From assembly GCA_963766605.1 (NCBI GenBank), contig CAVYAT010000001.1, positions 744,001-808,000 of the forward strand: a stretch of DNA of 64,000 bases, written 5' to 3'. Position 1 is the first letter of the stretch; every line of letters begins with the position of its first letter. This document shows positions 59,567-64,000 of this stretch, piece by piece. A program made the position numbers and the translations under genes. Source of the stretch: AC-49 sp963766605 (GTDB lineage: Bacteria > Actinomycetota > Thermoleophilia > Solirubrobacterales > Solirubrobacteraceae). A model generated the notes under the pieces. It was given only the letters and a program-made list of their open reading frames with translations, was not told the origin of the DNA and ran no database searches.

Positions 59567-60685
59567 GTGACGCTCGCCGCCCGCCTGATCCTGTTCTGCG
59601 TCTTCGCCGTCGCCGGCGTGGGCAAGCTGCTCGACCGCGAGGGCTCCCGCGACGCCGCGCGCGGGTTCGGCGTCCCGGAGTCGCTGTCGGGCAGCGTCGG
59701 GCTGGGCCTGCCGATCGCCGAGCTCGCGGCCGCCGTCCTGCTGCTGTTCCCGTCAACCGCTCATGCCGGAGCGATCGTCGCGCTCGTCCTGCTCGGCGCG
59801 TTCATCGTCGCGATCGCCGCCGCGATGGCCCGGGGCGAGGCGCCCGACTGTCACTGCTTCGGCGCGCTGCGCTCCGAGCCGGCCGGCGCCAAGACGCTCG
59901 TGCGCAACATCATCCTGGTCGCGCTGGCCGCGTTCGTGCTCGTCACCGGGCCGGGCGCGAGCCCGTGGGGCTGGATCGCCGACCTCGACACGACCCAGAC
60001 CTGGCTGCTGGCGGCGGTCGCCGTGTTGGCGGTGGTACTCGCCGGGATGGCCGCGTTCATGTTCGCCCTGCTGCGCCAGAACGGACGCATCCTGCACCGC
60101 CTCGACATGCTCGAGGCCGGCATCGTGCCCGACGACGACGTGCCCTCCTGGGACAGCGGCGGCCACGGGCTGCCGATCGGCGACCCGGCGCCGGCGTTTG
60201 AGCTGCCGGGCCTCGACGGCGCACCGGTCACGCTTGACCAGCTGCGTGCGCCGGACCGTCCGGTGCTGCTGCTGTTCACCGACCCCGACTGCGTGCCGTG
60301 CAGCGAGCTGATGCCCGAGGTCGGGCGCTGGGTGCACGAGTACGCCGACGAACTGACGATCGCGCTCGTCTCTCGCGGCGGGGCCGCGGCCAACCGCGAC
60401 AAGGCGGCCGAGCACCGCATCCCCCGGATCCTGCTCCAGGACGACCGCGAAATCGCCGGGCTCTACAACGCCACGGCGACGCCGACCGGTCTGGCGATCG
60501 CCGCCGACGGCACCGTGCTGCTGCCCGCCGCGCCCGGCGCCGATGCGATCCACGCGCTCGTCGCCGCGCTGGCGGGCTCACCGGCCCCACCGGCGCTGCA
60601 GGTCGTTCCGCCGGCCGGGGTCGCCGTCGGCAGCCCGGCGCCCGCGCTCACGCTGGTCGACCTCACGGCGAGCCGATCGATCTGA
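59567..60685 (+). CDS. MauE-like membrane redoxin protein, truncated by frameshift
   Basis: The N-terminal half is a MauE/DoxX-type membrane domain of about four helices with PDCHCFGAL. After a fifth helix comes a TlpA-like thioredoxin domain (about residues 210-330) with DPAPAFELPGLDGAPVTLDQ and the site PDCVPCSELMP. A second redoxin domain begins VGSPAPALTLVDL but the frame breaks there and stops at TGA 60683. The rest of that domain continues in the +1 frame from 60667. The full product would be about 480 residues. GTG 59567 is the start. Confidence 0.88.
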   Translation: MTLAARLILFCVFAVAGVGKLLDREGSRDAARGFGVPESLSGSVGLGLPIAELAAAVLLLFPSTAHAGAIVALVLLGAFIVAIAAAMARGEAPDCHCFGALRSEPAGAKTLVRNIILVALAAFVLVTGPGASPWGWIADLDTTQTWLLAAVAVLAVVLAGMAAFMFALLRQNGRILHRLDMLEAGIVPDDDVPSWDSGGHGLPIGDPAPAFELPGLDGAPVTLDQLRAPDRPVLLLFTDPDCVPCSELMPEVGRWVHEYADELTIALVSRGGAAANRDKAAEHRIPRILLQDDREIAGLYNATATPTGLAIAADGTVLLPAAPGADAIHALVAALAGSPAPPALQVVPPAGVAVGSPAPALTLVDLTASRSI

Positions 60686-61011
60686 CCGACCCGCGTTCGG
60701 GCGGTCGGATGCTGCTGTTCTGGAACCCGCAGTGCGGCTTCTGCGAGCGCATGCTTGACGACCTGCGCGCATGGGAGGCCGACGCGCCCGACGACGCGCC
60801 CGAGCTGATTCTCGTCTCGACCGGCAGCGAGGAGGACAACCGCGCGATGGGGCTGCGATCGCGGATCGCGCTGAACCCCGGCTTCACCGTCGGCGCGGCA
60901 TTCGGCGCCGGTGGCACCCCCTCGGCGATCCTCCTCGACGACCGCGGCCACGTCGCCGCACCGCTCGGCGTCGGCGCTCCCGCCGTCATGGCACTCGCCG
61001 GCGTGCGGTAA
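60667..61011 (+). pseudogene. Frameshifted C-terminal redoxin domain of the MauE-redoxin gene
   Basis: This frame continues GEPIDLTDPRSGGRMLLFW and has the thioredoxin site NPQCGFCERMLDDL, then VSTGSEEDNRAMG and a closing cis-Pro region GAGGTPSAILLDD, ending in TAA. It matches a full redoxin domain once joined to the upstream frame: one base is missing between 60664 and 60667 (CTCACGGCG where CTCACGGGCG would restore the frame). It could be a sequencing or real deletion in a G run. ATG 60709 could start a shorter peptide. Confidence 0.82.
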
Positions 61012-61082
61012 CAGTCTCGTTGCAGGCGAGAAACTTCCTCGCCTTACGGTCGTAATACGAATCGTGATGAGCTTGACTTATC

Positions 61083-61098
61083 GCGCGCTTAAGCGCGC
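61083..61098. promoter_or_regulatory. Perfect 16-bp palindrome before the 2-oxoglutarate dehydrogenase gene
   Basis: GCGCGCTTAAGCGCGC lies directly before TAGTGT (61099-61104), which is 9 nt before ATG 61114, and after TTGACT (61074-61079), a -35-like hexamer. The position between -35 and -10 boxes suggests an operator for a TCA-cycle regulator. Confidence 0.55.
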
Positions 61099-61113
61099 TA
61101 GTGTTGGTAGCGC

Positions 61114-64000
61114 ATGGCAGTGAACACCACGATCGAGGTCACGATGCCGCCGATGGGCGAATCCGTGACCGAGGGGACGATCCTCGAGTGGCACAAGCAG
61201 GAGGGCGACCGGGTCGAGGTTGACGAGATCCTCGTCGAGATCTCGACCGACAAGGTCGACGCCGAGGTCCCTTCGCCGGCCGCCGGCACGATCCTCAAGC
61301 TGCACCGCGCCGAGGGCGACACGGTCAACGTCGGCGAACTGCTGGCCGAGATCGCCCCGACCAACGGCGCCGAGCCGGCCGCTGCGGCACCCGCTGAACC
61401 GGCCGCTCCGTCTGAACCGGCCGCCCCGTCTGAACCGGCCGCCCCGTCTGAACCGGCCGCCCCGTCTGAACCGGCCGCCCCGTCTGAACCGGCCGCCCCG
61501 TCTGAACCGTCCGCCCCGGCCGACGCCGCGGGCGAGATCGTCGATATCACCACCCCGGCCGGCGGCGAGTCGGTCACGGAGGGCACGATCCTCGAGTGGA
61601 CCGTCAAGGTCGGCGACGTCGTCAAGGACGGCGACACCGTGGTCGAGATCTCGACCGACAAGGTCGACATGGAGCTCCCGGCGCCGGCCGGCGGCACGAT
61701 CACCGAGATCCTCGTCGACGAGGGCGAGACGGTGACCGTCGGCCAGGTCATCGCGCGCATGCGCATCGGCGCCGGCGCCCCGGCCCCCGCGCCCGCCAAC
61801 GGCGACACGCCGCCCGCAGCCGTCCCCGCACCGGCTTCCCCGCCCGCGCCCGCCGCCACCAACGGCGACACGCTCGCCTCGCCGGTCGCCGCGCGCGCCG
61901 CCGCCGTCGAGGGCGTCGACCTGCAGGCGGTCAGCGGCAGCGGCCCGGGCGGCCGGATCGTCAAGGCCGACGTGCTCGCGGCCGCGGGCAACGGCGCCGC
62001 CGTGGCGACGCCGACGCCCGCCCCGGCGCCCGCCGGCTCGACGGTCATCAAGGGCGCCGCGGCGATGCTCGCCCGCTACATGGACGAGAGCCGCGAGATC
62101 CCGACCGCAACGTCGTTTCGCACGATCACCGTCACGACGATGGACGCGCGCCGCCGCGAGCTCAAGAGCCACGACCAGAAGGTCTCGTTCACGCACCTGA
62201 TCGCCTACGCCATCGCGCTGGCCGGCACGCGCGACATGCCGGTCATGGCCCACCACTTCGCCGAGGTCGACGGCAAACCCAACCGCGTCGACGACGGCGT
62301 CGTCAACCTCGGCATCGCCGTCGACGTCGAGAAGAAGGACGGCAGCCGGACGCTGATGGTGCCGGTCATCCGCGACGCCGGCCGGATGTCGTTCATCGAG
62401 TTTCGCGCTGCGTTCGACGAGCTGATCGCCAAGGCGCGCACGAACACGCTGACCGTGGACGACCTGACCGGCGGCAACATCTCGCTCACCAACCCGGGCG
62501 GGATCGGGACCGTGGCCAGCGTCCCGCGGCTGCTCGTCGGCCAGGGCACGATCGTCGCGACCGGCTCGATCGCCTACCCCGTCGGTCTCGGCGCCGTCGG
62601 CGCTGCGATCGGCGCCGACAAGGTCATGACGATGACCTCGACCTACGACCACCGGATCATTCAGGGGGCCGAGTCGGGACGCTTCCTGCAGGTCATCGAG
62701 GCCTACCTCCAGGGCGAGCACGGCTTCTACGAGGACGTCTTCGGCGCGCTGGGCCTCGAGGTCGGTCCGTTGCCGCCGCCGCCGGCCCCGGCCATCGCGG
62801 CCGCCGCCGCGAGCGCGCCCGTCGTCGAGCGCCGCGGGACCGGCGCGGTCGACGAGGAGCTGCTCCAGGCGGTCCAGGCCGCGACGTCGCTGCTCAAGGC
62901 CCACCGCACCCACGGTCACCTGGCCGCGCGGCTGGACCCGCTGGGCTCCGACCCCGAGTCCGACCCGGCGCTCGAGCCCGAGCCGTTGGGCCTGACGCCG
63001 GAGCTGATGGCCAAGATCCCGGCCAAGATCCTGCGGATGTACGTGCCCGGCGCGACGCTGGCCGACGCCCTGCCTCACCTGCACGAGACCTACTGCGGCA
63101 CGATCGCCTACGAGATCGAGCACATCGGCAGCCACCGCCAGCGGATCTGGCTGCGCGAGAACATCGAGTCGGGCACGTTCCGCAAGCCGCTGACCAACGA
63201 CGAGCAGGGCGCGCTGCTCAAGCGCCTGATCGAGGTCGACGCGTTCGAGCGCTTCATGCACAAGGCGTACCTGGGCCAGAAGCAGTTCTCGGTCGAGGGC
63301 CTCGACATGACGGTGCCGATGCTCGACGAGCTGATCCAGCTGTCGGCCGCCCACGGCGCGCGAGAGGTCGTCGTCGGGATGGCCCACCGCGGCCGGCTCA
63401 GCGTGCTCGCCCACAACCTCGGCCGTCCGTACGAGACGATCTTCGCCGAGTTCGAGGGCGCGTCGACGCTGGAAGCCGTGACGACGATCCCGCAGGGCGG
63501 GACCGGCGACGTCAAGTACCACCACGGCGCCCAGGGCTCCTACCAGCTGCCCAACGGCGAGTCGATCCTCGTCAACCTCGAGTCCAACCCGTCGCACCTC
63601 GAGTTCGTGCACCCGGTCGTCGTCGGCGCCACGCGCGCCGCCCAGACCTCGCGCCAGGGCCCGCACGCCCACCGCGACAATGCGTCGGCGGTGCCGCTCG
63701 TCCTGCACGGCGACGCCGCGTTCCCCGGCCAGGGCGTCGTCGCCGAGACGCTGAACATGCAGGCGCTCGATGGCTACAACGTCGGCGGCACGATCCACCT
63801 GATCCAGAACAACCAGATCGGCTTCACGACCGACGCCGAGGACGCGCGCTCGACGCGGTGGGCCTCGGACCTCGCCAAGGGCTACGACGTCCCGATCATC
63901 CACGTCAACGCTGACGATGTCGCGGCCTGCATCGCCGCCGTCCGACTCGCGTTCGCATTCCGCCAGGAGTTCGGCCACGACGTCGTGATCGACCTGATCG
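61114..64000 (+). CDS. kgd: 2-oxoglutarate dehydrogenase E2-E1 fusion with two lipoyl domains, 3' incomplete
   Basis: The frame runs off the right edge; 962 codons are visible. Order: lipoyl domain 1 (about residues 6-82, lysine 47 in STDKVDAE), a seven-unit SEPAAP linker (about 94-135), lipoyl domain 2 (about 143-220, lysine 183 in STDKVDME), an Ala/Pro linker, a peripheral subunit-binding domain (about 253-292, ASPVAARAAAVEGVDL, GSGPGGRIVKADV), the E2 acyltransferase core (about 305-545, with TYDHRIIQGAESGRF) and the thiamine-diphosphate E1 domain (from about 578; GHLAARLDPLG, VVGMAHRGRLSVLAHN, KYHHGAQGSYQL, NNQIGFTT). The E2-E1 order and DHRIIQG match Kgd/OdhA of Mycobacterium and Corynebacterium, but those lack the lipoyl and binding domains. 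It should run the whole oxidative decarboxylation and acyl transfer with only E3 supplied elsewhere. Confidence 0.93.
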   Translation, partial: MAVNTTIEVTMPPMGESVTEGTILEWHKQEGDRVEVDEILVEISTDKVDAEVPSPAAGTILKLHRAEGDTVNVGELLAEIAPTNGAEPAAAAPAEPAAPSEPAAPSEPAAPSEPAAPSEPAAPSEPAAPSEPSAPADAAGEIVDITTPAGGESVTEGTILEWTVKVGDVVKDGDTVVEISTDKVDMELPAPAGGTITEILVDEGETVTVGQVIARMRIGAGAPAPAPANGDTPPAAVPAPASPPAPAATNGDTLASPVAARAAAVEGVDLQAVSGSGPGGRIVKADVLAAAGNGAAVATPTPAPAPAGSTVIKGAAAMLARYMDESREIPTATSFRTITVTTMDARRRELKSHDQKVSFTHLIAYAIALAGTRDMPVMAHHFAEVDGKPNRVDDGVVNLGIAVDVEKKDGSRTLMVPVIRDAGRMSFIEFRAAFDELIAKARTNTLTVDDLTGGNISLTNPGGIGTVASVPRLLVGQGTIVATGSIAYPVGLGAVGAAIGADKVMTMTSTYDHRIIQGAESGRFLQVIEAYLQGEHGFYEDVFGALGLEVGPLPPPPAPAIAAAAASAPVVERRGTGAVDEELLQAVQAATSLLKAHRTHGHLAARLDPLGSDPESDPALEPEPLGLTPELMAKIPAKILRMYVPGATLADALPHLHETYCGTIAYEIEHIGSHRQRIWLRENIESGTFRKPLTNDEQGALLKRLIEVDAFERFMHKAYLGQKQFSVEGLDMTVPMLDELIQLSAAHGAREVVVGMAHRGRLSVLAHNLGRPYETIFAEFEGASTLEAVTTIPQGGTGDVKYHHGAQGSYQLPNGESILVNLESNPSHLEFVHPVVVGATRAAQTSRQGPHAHRDNASAVPLVLHGDAAFPGQGVVAETLNMQALDGYNVGGTIHLIQNNQIGFTTDAEDARSTRWASDLAKGYDVPIIHVNADDVAACIAAVRLAFAFRQEFGHDVVIDLI
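61393..61518 (+). repeat. Seven 18-bp tandem units encoding SEPAAP
   Basis: Unit TCTGAACCGGCCGCCCCG occurs five times identically (61411-61500), flanked by one variant on each side (61393-61410 starting GCT; 61501-61518 with GTCC). It encodes a flexible (S/A)EP(A/S)AP linker between the two lipoyl domains. Copy number probably varies by slippage. Confidence 0.95.

Noticed and set aside
62640..62670. Loss of the E2 catalytic Asp (DHRIIQG instead of DHRxxDG)
   Set aside because: Kgd/OdhA enzymes show the same change and are active, so it is a family trait and not a defect.
61078..63978. 966-codon open frame on the minus strand
   Set aside because: It is exactly antisense to the dehydrogenase fusion; the composition is Arg/Val/Asp-rich as expected for a shadow frame, with no domain.

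Overview
This window is chromosomal DNA from a very GC-rich actinobacterium. The Kgd/OdhA-type 2-oxoglutarate dehydrogenase at the right end, the many leaderless genes with TAnnnT boxes just before the start codon, the MSxxNV-type SnoaL remnant and the choice-of-anchor/Ig-like secreted proteins suggest class Thermoleophilia (Solirubrobacterales-like). That placement is inference. I see no rRNA, tRNA, CRISPR array, insertion sequence, integrase or phage gene; the region reads as core genome with dense coding on both strands.

Layout. 1-9,973: a truncated secreted protein, two AMP-forming acyl/acetyl-CoA synthetases, a DsbA-like protein, DoxX, a GAF-GGDEF protein, small membrane proteins, an alpha/beta hydrolase and a lysyl-transferase-like membrane protein. 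10,044-16,091 (minus): eight tightly packed genes (DJ-1/PfpI, MarR, CDF metal exporter, Bax1-I, DUF2252, GNAT, AlkA-like glycosylase, HAD) with a perfect 18-bp operator-like palindrome at the head, apparently a stress and repair operon. 16,124-18,457: MutM, a Bcp peroxiredoxin and a small membrane protein, then SixA and a partner. 18,516-29,507: phosphotransferase, CtaG, aldehyde dehydrogenase, cyclophilin, DEAD-box helicase, quinone oxidoreductase, PfkB kinase, subtilase, and a cupredoxin/ferritin-like pair. 29,613-37,607: Dcd, citrate synthase and a run of overlapping genes ending in a class V aminotransferase and an M29 aminopeptidase. 37,604-50,808: pyruvate kinase, a secreted metallopeptidase, a LuxR-type ATPase regulator divergent from an MFS exporter, an ArsB-like permease, an ABC1 kinase, and an MBL hydrolase divergent from a glyoxalase. 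50,864-57,303: large secreted proteins and a Ppx/GppA phosphatase. 57,300-64,000: PanE-like reductase, NUDIX, DUF3817, a frameshifted MauE-redoxin gene and the start of the 2-oxoglutarate dehydrogenase fusion.

Central carbon metabolism is well represented: acetyl-CoA synthetase, citrate synthase, pyruvate kinase and 2-oxoglutarate dehydrogenase. Redox and metal handling is a second theme (DsbA-like, Bcp, DJ-1, CDF, cupredoxin, ferritin-like, glyoxalase, MauE-redoxin).

Two features of expression stand out. Genes at the head of transcription units mostly lack a Shine-Dalgarno sequence but carry a TAnnnT hexamer 6-8 nt (sometimes 9-10) before the start codon, so their mRNAs should be leaderless. 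Genes inside operons start in GTGA, ATGA or TGATG overlaps. Several divergent pairs share one compact promoter only 19-35 bp long. The most notable protein is the E2-E1 fusion at the right edge, which, unlike the known Corynebacterium/Mycobacterium enzymes, also carries two lipoyl domains and a subunit-binding domain.
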